64,000 nt of DNA from Oscillospiraceae bacterium (GTDB lineage: Bacteria > Bacillota_A > Clostridia > Oscillospirales > Oscillospiraceae), in contig SVLP01000003.1 of NCBI GenBank assembly GCA_015067895.1, positions 62,001 through 126,000 on the forward strand, in the 5' to 3' direction. How positions within the stretch are numbered: position 1 is the first letter of the stretch; the number at the start of each line of letters is the position of its first letter. Shown here piece after piece: positions 52,763 through 58,752 of this stretch. A model generated the notes under the pieces. That model made no database searches. It saw nothing but the letters and a program-made list of their open reading frames with translations, and had not been told where the DNA came from. Made by a program: the position numbers and the translations under genes.

Positions 52763-53755
52763 TTAGTACGCTCCTTTCTTGCTCAGCAGCAGCCAGAGGA
52801 AATAGACACCGCCTGCAATGGTGACAAAGGTGCTGACCGGAACGGTGAAATGGAAGATATGCTGTGAGATCAGCTGTCCGCCGATCAGGGCCAGCATACC
52901 CATCAGGCTCGCACCCACGATCAGGTGGGCGTGCTTATAGGTTTTCAGCACCTGCCGGGACAGATTCGCAACGATCAGTCCCAGGAAGGAAACCGGGCCA
53001 ATGGTGGCTGTTGCCACCGCCATGCACAGAACCACACCAAACAGCAGCCTGCGGATCACATGGTCGTAATCCACGCCCAGATTGATGGCCTGATCCCGGC
53101 CCATGGTGATAACATCCAGCAGCTTCAGCTCTTTTCTCAGGATAAAAGCGATTGCCGCCAGGGCAATGACCGCAAAGGCAATGATCTCACCATTGACATT
53201 GTTAAAATCAGCAACCAGCGTTGTCAGCAATGCGTCATATTCATTTGGATCCATCACACGGATCATGGCGGACTGTGTGCTGCCAAACAAAGAGGACAGC
53301 ACCGTGCCGATGAGCATAATGTAGAGAATGTTGTGTCCGGTTTTCTGGAACAGATACCAATAGATCAGCGTACCAACCACGCCCATGCTCACAAGATCCA
53401 CGGCGAAGGACAGGTTGGCGTTGAGATACAGGCTGCTTCCTGTGCCGAACACGAACACTGCCGCCGTGTGGAGGAAGGAATAGATCGAGTTCATACCCAG
53501 CAGTGCCGGAGTCACGATCCGATTATGGACAATGGACTGAAAGATCAGCGTTGCCACACCGATGGAGATGGACGCGATGACCATGCAGACCAGAGTGGGA
53601 ATTCTGAGACTTAAAATGTAATGGAAAAGCTTCGGCTTTTCCGGGTGGGAATGGATCAGCAGGTAGACCGCCACAGCAGCCGCAGCCGCAACTGCCAGGA
53701 AAACCAGCCTGATGGCATTCCTTCTGTGAATATTGACTTTTTTTGCTTTATGCAT
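52763..53755 (-). CDS. Siderophore-type ABC transporter permease, second
   Basis: A 330-residue FecCD-family membrane protein with about nine helices. It starts with HKAKKVNIHRRNAIRLVF and has the FecCD features TLIFQSIVHNRIVTPALLG and GPVSFLGLIVANLSRQV. Pairs with the permease upstream to form a heterodimeric channel, as in YclN/YclO. Start after AAGGAGGCG, overlapping the end of the first permease gene by 8 bases. Confidence 0.92.
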   Translation of the reverse strand: MHKAKKVNIHRRNAIRLVFLAVAAAAAVAVYLLIHSHPEKPKLFHYILSLRIPTLVCMVIASISIGVATLIFQSIVHNRIVTPALLGMNSIYSFLHTAAVFVFGTGSSLYLNANLSFAVDLVSMGVVGTLIYWYLFQKTGHNILYIMLIGTVLSSLFGSTQSAMIRVMDPNEYDALLTTLVADFNNVNGEIIAFAVIALAAIAFILRKELKLLDVITMGRDQAINLGVDYDHVIRRLLFGVVLCMAVATATIGPVSFLGLIVANLSRQVLKTYKHAHLIVGASLMGMLALIGGQLISQHIFHFTVPVSTFVTIAGGVYFLWLLLSKKGAY

Positions 53756-54833
53756 CGCCTGCCGCCTCCTTGGGATGCCCATGGTGCCGGTGGTGCCCGT
53801 GGTGATGATGACCGTGCCGATGATGACGGCCATGTCTCCCCAGACGGATCGCTTTCTTGCCGTGCTTCAGCTTGTACATCAGCATGGCAAGGAAGATCAC
53901 GCTGCCCACAATGCCGACGATCAGTTCAATGGGTATTTCATAGGGAATGATGATCGATCTTGCAAGGATATCGCAGATCAGAACGAACAGTGCACCAAAC
54001 AGCGCCGTATCAAGCAGCGTACCCCGGATCTTGTCACCCTTGAACAGAGCTACGAGGTTGGGAACGATCAGGCCGATATAGGAGATCTGACCCACGATCA
54101 CGATGACGGATGCCGTGATGACGGATGCGATGGAAAGACCGAGAATCAGGATCAGGTTATAGTTGACCCCCAGATTCCTGGAGAAATCCTGTCCCATTCC
54201 AACGATGTTAAAGTGGTTGGCATAGAGAAAGGCCAGGATCACCAGAGGCACCACCAGATACACCAGCTCATAATTGCCCTGAATAATCAGCGCAAAGGAG
54301 CCGGAGAAGTAGGTATTCAGCTGCTGATTGATCTCCCACTGCCAGGAAATAAAATTGGTCACACCGCCGATGATATTGCCGAACATGATGCCGACCAGCG
54401 GCACAAGCACCGTATCCTTGACCTGAATCCTCTGGATGAAGAATACGAATGCCAGTGTACCCGCAACCGCCAGTGCGAAGGCGAACAGCGTCCGTACCCA
54501 GAGCCCCATGGTGGGGAAAAAGATCATGGCCAGGGCGATGCCGAACTGTGCCGACTGGATCGTGGCGCCTGTGGTGGGGGATACAAATTTGTTCATGCAA
54601 AGCTGCTGCATGATGAGTCCAGCCACACTCATGCCAATGCCGGTGCAGAGGATGGTAAGCAGGCGGGGGATTCGTGCCAACAAAAAGATCTTCAGCTCCA
54701 TTCCCCCGGAGAGCAGTGCGCTAAGATTTATTTCGGTGGCACCGACGAACAGCGAAAACACCGATAGGATCGCAAGCAGGGCGGCGAGGATCACCGTACT
54801 CAGCCAACTCCTGCTGCGCAGCTTTTGAAACAT
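53748..54833 (-). CDS. Siderophore-type ABC transporter permease, first, with a His-rich tail
   Basis: A 361-residue FecCD-family permease with about nine helices (GMSVAGLIMQQLCMNKFVSP and QISYIGLIVPNLVALF are family motifs). Unusual: after the last helix the C-terminus has 13 histidines in about 25 residues (RHHRHGHHHHGHHRHHGH). This faces the cytoplasm and could bind or buffer metal. The tail is absent from the partner permease. First gene of the operon, 31 bases from the GTTAG-N6-CTAAC operator. The ribosome binding site GGAG is 14 bases from the ATG, longer than ideal. Confidence 0.92.
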   Translation of the reverse strand: MFQKLRSRSWLSTVILAALLAILSVFSLFVGATEINLSALLSGGMELKIFLLARIPRLLTILCTGIGMSVAGLIMQQLCMNKFVSPTTGATIQSAQFGIALAMIFFPTMGLWVRTLFAFALAVAGTLAFVFFIQRIQVKDTVLVPLVGIMFGNIIGGVTNFISWQWEINQQLNTYFSGSFALIIQGNYELVYLVVPLVILAFLYANHFNIVGMGQDFSRNLGVNYNLILILGLSIASVITASVIVIVGQISYIGLIVPNLVALFKGDKIRGTLLDTALFGALFVLICDILARSIIIPYEIPIELIVGIVGSVIFLAMLMYKLKHGKKAIRLGRHGRHHRHGHHHHGHHRHHGHPKEAAGDA

Positions 54834-54863
54834 ACGTCTTACTGGAACTCCTTTCTCATGATA

Positions 54864-54879
54864 GTTAGTTATCGCTAAC
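54864..54879. promoter_or_regulatory. DtxR-type operator, site 1 (siderophore operon)
   Basis: GTTAGTTATCGCTAAC: GTTAG-N6-CTAAC inverted repeat. It lies between the -10 box (54890-54895) and the start of the permease gene. Confidence 0.8.
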
Positions 54880-54889
54880 TTCCTGCGGC

Positions 54890-54918
54890 ATTATATCAGA
54901 TTCCATCGCCTTTTGCCA
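54890..54918 (-). promoter_or_regulatory. Promoter of the siderophore operon
   Basis: Minus-strand TATAAT (54890-54895) with a weak TGGCAA at the -35 distance (17 bases). The operator follows the -10. Confidence 0.55.
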
Positions 54919-54931
54919 CTCCCAAAGGGGC

Positions 54932-54965
54932 AAAAAAACACTCCAAACGGGAAAAGTTTGGAGTG
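54932..54965 (-). terminator. Terminator of the AraC gene
   Basis: CACTCCAAAC pairs with GTTTGGAGTG; on the minus strand followed by seven T. It separates the repressor-AraC unit from the siderophore promoter. Confidence 0.85.
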
Positions 54966-54970
54966 CGGTT

Positions 54971-55891
54971 CTACTGCGGTGCGGATAGCTTCGTGTGACA
55001 TCTCCTGTAGTCTCCGGGGGTGTCACCCATAACTGACTGAAATGCGGCAGAGAATTTGCTTGTGTTGCTGTACCCGAACGCATCTGCAATTTCTGTGATC
55101 GGTTTGTCTGTATGGATCAGCAGCTGGGCGGCAGTGTGCATTTTCTGCACCCGCATATAGGAGAAGATCGGCATACCGTACACGCCCTTAAAGGCATTTT
55201 TGAGGTGGGTATCAGAAACGCCAAATTCCTTTGAAAGCTCCGGGATGGTGATGTGCTGATCCATATGCCCGGAAAGATATGCTGCCACGGAGTTTGCCAG
55301 CTGTACCTGGGATTTGGGAAGCGCATACCGTGTCACTTCGTTTTTGTGGACATCGATCCCACTGAGTACCAGAAACAGCTCCATGATCTTCAGCTTGAAA
55401 AAGCCCTTCTTGATCTGCTCCGGTACCCGGTACAGCTCTGCAAAAATATGCTCAATGTAGCTTTCGCTTCGGATGATGTGGCTGTTGCTGTTGCCGCAAA
55501 GCCGTCTGGTCACCTCCAGCGGCTGGATATGGATATCCTCCATAAATCGGGAAAGCCACTGCCTGGCCACATCCTCCCGGATGCCGATGGTGATGCCATG
55601 ATAGTGCCGCAGCGGAAAACGGAAGGAGCGCGCCGCGGTTTTTCGCAGGGCGATACAAAAATCACCGGGCATGAGATAGAAGTATTCCTCCTCAAATTCC
55701 TGCTCGATCCGCCCCTCCCGACAGTGATGGATCTCGATCATAGTTCCCTCCATGACATTGCCAAGATCAAAGCGATCCATATGCACAGAGCTGTAGACCA
55801 GCTCCACACCGGGAAACACCTCATACACGGTCAGCTCCGCATCACCCAGGTCATTGGCAAAGCGGTATTCTTTCTTTTCGATCGTCTGCAT
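54971..55891 (-). CDS. AraC-family transcriptional regulator
   Basis: A 306-residue activator or repressor. The C-terminal ~100 residues hold the two helix-turn-helix motifs: HITIPELSKEFGVSDTHLKN and KPITEIADAFGYSNTSKFSA, with the family end TPGDYRR. The N-terminal domain carries EGTMIEIHHCREGRIEQEFE, a cupin-like region that may bind a ligand, possibly the siderophore. It is the second gene after a DtxR-family gene. Many AraC proteins near siderophore operons activate them in the presence of the cognate siderophore, so that role is inferred. Confidence 0.88.
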   Translation of the reverse strand: MQTIEKKEYRFANDLGDAELTVYEVFPGVELVYSSVHMDRFDLGNVMEGTMIEIHHCREGRIEQEFEEEYFYLMPGDFCIALRKTAARSFRFPLRHYHGITIGIREDVARQWLSRFMEDIHIQPLEVTRRLCGNSNSHIIRSESYIEHIFAELYRVPEQIKKGFFKLKIMELFLVLSGIDVHKNEVTRYALPKSQVQLANSVAAYLSGHMDQHITIPELSKEFGVSDTHLKNAFKGVYGMPIFSYMRVQKMHTAAQLLIHTDKPITEIADAFGYSNTSKFSAAFQSVMGDTPGDYRRCHTKLSAPQ

Positions 55892-55918
55892 TTCGTTACC
55901 TCGCTGGTTTGGGCAGCA

Positions 55919-56299
55919 TCAGACGCATTTCTGCTGCTCCTTCAGCAGCTGCTTCAATGCGCAGTAGGTTTCGGGGCTGAGGCTGTGCTCGATGGCGCAG
56001 GCATCCTTTGCTGCAGTCTGATGCGGCACCCCCAGCTCCAGCAGCAGATCCATCAGCAGTCTATGCTTGCTGAGCGTTTCTTCTGCGACGGCCCTGCCCT
56101 GTTCCGTGAGCGATACACAGTGGTGAACATCCATGGTGATGTCCCCGTTCTCCACCAGCCGTTTCAAATAGATGCATACCGTTGGGCGCTTGATCGCCAA
56201 TGCATCAGCCAGATCCGCACCCCGAACCTCGCCTCTGGCCGATAAGCGATGGATGAGTTTGAGGTAATCCTCCCGTCGGGTCATTTTCTGTTTCATCAT
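55919..56299 (-). CDS. DtxR/IdeR-MntR family metal-dependent repressor, first
   Basis: A 126-residue metalloregulator. N-terminal winged helix: YLKLIHRLSARGEVRGADLADALAIKRPTV. The second part holds the dimerisation and metal-binding helices (HRLLMDLLLELGVPHQTAAKDACAIEHSL with conserved Cys, Glu and His) with no SH3-like third domain, so it is MntR-like in size. Two GTTAG-N6-CTAAC sites lie before its start, suggesting autoregulation. Transcribed with the AraC gene. Confidence 0.9.
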   Translation of the reverse strand: MMKQKMTRREDYLKLIHRLSARGEVRGADLADALAIKRPTVCIYLKRLVENGDITMDVHHCVSLTEQGRAVAEETLSKHRLLMDLLLELGVPHQTAAKDACAIEHSLSPETYCALKQLLKEQQKCV

Positions 56300-56314
56300 A
56301 TTCCATCCTTAGTT

Positions 56315-56330
56315 GTTAGCAAAGACTAAC
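56315..56330. promoter_or_regulatory. DtxR-type operator, site 2
   Basis: GTTAGCAAAGACTAAC directly upstream of the first DtxR-family gene. Confidence 0.75.
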
Positions 56331-56367
56331 TTATAATTGAAAAAGGAACGCTAACACCATCCAAGGA

Positions 56368-56383
56368 GTTAGCGTTCACTAAC
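56368..56383. promoter_or_regulatory. DtxR-type operator, site 3
   Basis: GTTAGCGTTCACTAAC. A further half-site GAACGCTAAC at 56346-56355 extends it as an inverted repeat. Confidence 0.72.
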
Positions 56384-56392
56384 ATCTATCCC

Positions 56393-56421
56393 AAAATAAC
56401 ACAGTTCTTACGGATTGTCAA
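56393..56421 (-). promoter_or_regulatory. Promoter of the first DtxR-AraC unit
   Basis: Minus-strand TTGACA (56416-56421) and TATTTT (56393-56398), 17 bases apart; the operators follow the -10. Confidence 0.55.
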
Positions 56422-56489
56422 CAGCCATCCCGTAAGAAAATTGTCCCATTCATGGGAAACTGCTATAGGTGGTACGAATCATTGGCGAA

Positions 56490-57035
56490 TCAACCGGCCA
56501 CGGTAAGCCGTTCGATATCCCTTCTCTTGATCCACTGGTTCCAGTAGACGCTGGTGCATTTTTTATACTGGGCAAACTTTTTCTTTGCGGCGGCCTCGTC
56601 ACCGTAGACCTTCCAGCAGCCCACGCATTTGCAGGTGCGGTTTTCCAGAAAGCCGCATACATCCTCCGGCGGATAACCCAGAAACAGGCCGATCTCGTGG
56701 GGGAACTCCCCTTCCAGCCGAAGCTTTTTTGCAAGCTGCCCGACGCATTTTTCGCAGCTGCCGGTGCAGTAGCCCCGCTTCTGAAGAATGTCTGCCGCCC
56801 TGGAATCGGACAGGTCAGAGGTCAGCCTTCCGGGGCGATAGACATAGATGAGTGCCTTTTCCTCGGAAAAACGAAGGGGAAGGATGCGTAGTCCCTTGCT
56901 TACCAGCTTTGCATTCGTTCGCCGGATAAAGGTGAGCAGCTTCTCCCGGTTCCGGCAGGGACAGGTGAACAGATTGGCGGTTTTGATCCCTGCCAGGGTA
57001 GGGGCACAGTGCCGAACCAGATACTCTTCTGACAT
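56490..57035 (-). CDS. DUF3793 family Cys-rich protein
   Basis: A 181-residue protein of unknown function that I recognise as DUF3793 (VRHCAPTLAGIKTANLF at the start, LRLEGEFPHEIGLFLGYPPEDVCGFL in the middle and a C-terminal NQWIKRRDIERL). It has 11 cysteines. YCTGSCEKC is a CxxxCxxC arrangement, and CPCR and CKCVGCW are further pairs, so it could hold iron or an iron-sulfur cluster. Two operator sites and a consensus promoter upstream put it firmly in the iron regulon. No signal peptide. Start after AAAGGAGG. Confidence 0.85.
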   Translation of the reverse strand: MSEEYLVRHCAPTLAGIKTANLFTCPCRNREKLLTFIRRTNAKLVSKGLRILPLRFSEEKALIYVYRPGRLTSDLSDSRAADILQKRGYCTGSCEKCVGQLAKKLRLEGEFPHEIGLFLGYPPEDVCGFLENRTCKCVGCWKVYGDEAAAKKKFAQYKKCTSVYWNQWIKRRDIERLTVAG

Positions 57036-57060
57036 GAGCGATCCTCCTTTCAAACCAGTA

Positions 57061-57076
57061 GTTAGCAATAGCTAAC
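57061..57076. promoter_or_regulatory. DtxR-type operator, site 4
   Basis: GTTAGCAATAGCTAAC, the most symmetric copy, 25 bases before the DUF3793 start. Confidence 0.82.
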
Positions 57077-57094
57077 ACCCGCTTCAAAGAAGCG

Positions 57095-57110
57095 GTTAGT
57101 GTTAACTAAC
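57095..57110. promoter_or_regulatory. DtxR-type operator, site 5
   Basis: GTTAGTGTTAACTAAC, just downstream of the DUF3793 -10 box. Confidence 0.8.
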
Positions 57111-57117
57111 CGCCAAT

Positions 57118-57146
57118 ATCATACACGGAGCGCTTCAATTTGTCAA
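57118..57146 (-). promoter_or_regulatory. Promoter of the DUF3793 gene
   Basis: Minus-strand TTGACA (57141-57146) and TATGAT (57118-57123), 17 bases apart. Confidence 0.75.
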
Positions 57147-57170
57147 GACCATTTTGGGACAGTTACCGGA

Positions 57171-57199
57171 TTGACTTCCGGTTGGGCAGGTGCTAAAAT
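57171..57199 (+). promoter_or_regulatory. Promoter of the HMA protein gene
   Basis: TTGACT (57171-57176) and TAAAAT (57194-57199), 17 bases apart, with TGC before the -10. Operator site 6 starts 8 bases after the -10. Confidence 0.7.
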
Positions 57200-57206
57200 G
57201 ATGGTT

Positions 57207-57222
57207 GTTAGAGATAGCTAAC
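57207..57222. promoter_or_regulatory. DtxR-type operator, site 6
   Basis: GTTAGAGATAGCTAAC, overlapping the expected transcription start of the HMA gene. Confidence 0.82.
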
Positions 57223-57241
57223 AAGAACGGAGGAGCGAAGC

Positions 57242-57592
57242 GTGGAGAACGTTATCATCATGGGCATCCTTCTTGTGATCCTGCTCGGGGCGATCATCAC
57301 CCTGGTCAGGAGAGCCGGGTGTAAGGGCTGCTGCGGCAGTGGCAGCGATTACAAGCCCCGCAAGAAGAAATTGACGAATGTCATTGCCACGAAAGTATTC
57401 GCGGTAGATGGTATGCACTGCGAAAAGTGCGCGGGCCGGGTGACGGAAGCGGTCAATGACATTCCCGGCGTCGCCGGTGTGGTAAATCTGAAAAAGGGGA
57501 TCGTCACCGTGTCCTATGAACGGGAGGTTCCCGATGGACAGATCAGAGCCGCCATCGAGCGGGTGGGTTACACCGTAAAGGAGATCCAATAA
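57242..57592 (+). CDS. Membrane-anchored HMA-domain protein
   Basis: A 116-residue protein in two parts. Residues 1-40 are a membrane helix (VIIMGILLVILLGAIITLV) followed by RRAGCKGCCGSGS, much like FeoB-associated Cys-rich membrane proteins. From residue 48 a heavy-metal-associated domain follows with GMHCEKCAGR (C60, C63), as in copper chaperones and P-type ATPase N-termini. It starts at GTG after CGGAGGAG. It is iron-regulated by its operator, though the HMA motif classically binds Cu+ or Zn2+. Possibly a metal chaperone to an importer; unproven. Confidence 0.85.
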   Translation: MENVIIMGILLVILLGAIITLVRRAGCKGCCGSGSDYKPRKKKLTNVIATKVFAVDGMHCEKCAGRVTEAVNDIPGVAGVVNLKKGIVTVSYEREVPDGQIRAAIERVGYTVKEIQ

Positions 57593-57596
57593 AAAA

Positions 57597-57619
57597 GCTG
57601 CCGGTCACCCGGCAGCTTC
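57597..57619 (+). terminator. Terminator-like hairpin after the HMA gene
   Basis: AGCTGCCGG-TCA-CCGGCAGCT palindrome right after the stop. An identical palindrome lies at 57841-57863. Confidence 0.65.
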
Positions 57620-57639
57620 AGCGTGTCGAAGAACCCTTG

Positions 57640-57812
57640 CCTCCCCTATTTATAGGGGAGGTGGGCCGGTGGGTACGGGCAAAGCCCGGAGCCACCGGGT
57701 CGGAGGGGTTCTGCACGCTTTTCTGCGAAAAGCGGGCATTTCCGAATATTTGCTTCGCAAATATTCGGACTCCCCCCGCCCTTCGGGCACCCCCCTCATA
57801 AATGCGGGGGGC
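57640..57812. repeat. C-rich palindromic repeat, longest copy
   Basis: CCTCCCCTATTTATAGGGGAGG hairpin begins it. Further hairpins are GGGCAAAGCCC, GCTTTTCTGCGAAAAGC and CCGAATATTTGCTTCGCAAA plus TATTCGG. Related to 23482, 26130 and 32140. Flanked by two copies of the AGCTGCCGG palindrome. Confidence 0.7.
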
Positions 57813-57840
57813 AAGAAATCCACCTTTCTCGACAGTCTGA

Positions 57841-57863
57841 AGCTGCCGGTCACCCGGCAGCTT
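57841..57863 (-). terminator. Second AGCTGCCGG palindrome, end of the second DtxR gene
   Basis: Same palindrome as at 57597-57619. It overlaps the last codons and stop of the second DtxR-family gene, so this gene's C-terminus lies in a repeated sequence. Confidence 0.55.
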
Positions 57864-58230
57864 TTCCGTATTGCTTCATATGTGCCTTGATGGCATCCAA
57901 GGACTTGTCGCTGATGACATGCTCGATCCTGCAGGCATCCTCTGCGGCGGATTCCTCGTCAACACCCAATGCTTTCAGGGCCGCTGTGAGGATCGTGTGC
58001 CGCTCGTAAATCTTTTCTGCGGTGCTTTTACCCAGCTCGGTGAGCGTTAAAAAGCCATCATCATCCATTTCCAGATATCCGTCCTTCTTCAGCAGGCCCA
58101 CCGCACGGCTGACACTGGGACGGGAATAGTTCAGAGCCTCAGCCACATCGACGCTGCGGACGTGGTCCTTCGTCAGGGAAAGGGTGTATATGGTTTCGAG
58201 ATACATCTCAGCAGATTCGTGTAGAGACAT
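57850..58230 (-). CDS. DtxR family metal-dependent repressor, second
   Basis: A 126-residue regulator with the winged helix AEMYLETIYTLSLTKDHVRSVDVAEALNYSRPSVSR and the metal/dimerisation helices ERHTILTAALKALGVDEESAAEDACRIEHVIS. MntR/IdeR-like without a third domain. It shares length and layout with the first repressor but differs widely in sequence, so they are not a recent duplication. It diverges from feoA, with an ATTAG-N6-CTAAT site on its -10 box. Start after GGAGGTC. Confidence 0.92.
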   Translation of the reverse strand: MSLHESAEMYLETIYTLSLTKDHVRSVDVAEALNYSRPSVSRAVGLLKKDGYLEMDDDGFLTLTELGKSTAEKIYERHTILTAALKALGVDEESAAEDACRIEHVISDKSLDAIKAHMKQYGKAAG

Positions 58231-58245
58231 GTCTGACCTCCAAAG

Positions 58246-58261
58246 ATTAGTACAGGCTAAT
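58246..58261. promoter_or_regulatory. DtxR-type operator, site 9 (variant)
   Basis: ATTAGTACAGGCTAAT, arms one base different from the consensus. Overlaps the -10 of the second DtxR gene. Confidence 0.65.
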
Positions 58262-58288
58262 TCTATCATGCAGTCCATCAAATTGCAA
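58260..58288 (-). promoter_or_regulatory. Promoter of the second DtxR gene
   Basis: Minus-strand TTGCAA at about 58283-58288 and TAGAAT at 58260-58265, 17 bases apart. Confidence 0.6.
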
Positions 58289-58313
58289 GGACAGAAAAAA
58301 TTCCCAAAGGGGC

Positions 58314-58342
58314 TTGACAAATGGAGGAAACGGCGTTATGAT
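58314..58342 (+). promoter_or_regulatory. Promoter of feoA-feoB
   Basis: TTGACA (58314-58319) and TATGAT (58337-58342), 17 bases apart. Operator site 7 lies 8 bases after the -10. Confidence 0.75.
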
Positions 58343-58350
58343 TGGCATGC

Positions 58351-58366
58351 GTTAGCGGTTGCTAAC
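58351..58366. promoter_or_regulatory. DtxR-type operator, site 7 (feoA)
   Basis: GTTAGCGGTTGCTAAC. Another half-site GTTAGC follows near 58384. Confidence 0.82.
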
Positions 58367-58428
58367 GTTTTTGCGGCTATGCAGTTAGCTGCCGCAAACC
58401 AATATCATGTTCAATCAGGTGATATATC

Positions 58429-58641
58429 ATGAATCTATCTTGCGCAGAAGAAGGCAAGGAGTACACAGTGAAACGGATCGAAACAGAGGACGAAGAGCTG
58501 GACAGCTTTCTGTTTTCCCTGGGCTGCTATGCAGGCGAGCCCATCACGGTGATCTCCCGCCGCAGGGGCGGCTGTACCGTTTCCATCAAGGATGCCAGAT
58601 ACAACATCGACAATCAGCTGGCGGCTGCGATCATCATTTGA
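58429..58641 (+). CDS. feoA: Ferrous iron transport protein A
   Basis: A 70-residue SH3-like protein that supports FeoB. CAEEGKEYTVKRIETEDEEL, FSLGCYAGEPITVISRRRGG and ARYNIDNQLAAAIII follow the FeoA pattern (small beta-barrel ending in a hydrophobic strand). AGGTGA precedes the ATG. It is followed by feoB, and an operator lies in the spacer, so feoB may have a second start of transcription. Confidence 0.9.
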   Translation: MNLSCAEEGKEYTVKRIETEDEELDSFLFSLGCYAGEPITVISRRRGGCTVSIKDARYNIDNQLAAAIII

Positions 58642-58683
58642 TGATCCGCAGAGGGCAGTCAGCTGATTGCCTTTTGAGCATTT

Positions 58684-58699
58684 GTTAGCCGCGTCTAAC
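58684..58699. promoter_or_regulatory. DtxR-type operator, site 8 (feoA-feoB spacer)
   Basis: GTTAGCCGCGTCTAAC, about 54 bases before the feoB start. No strong promoter is visible beside it. Confidence 0.7.
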
Positions 58700-58752
58700 A
58701 ACCTCGTAATTCCACAGAATGATCTGTTAATTATTAAGGAGGAATCCAAACC

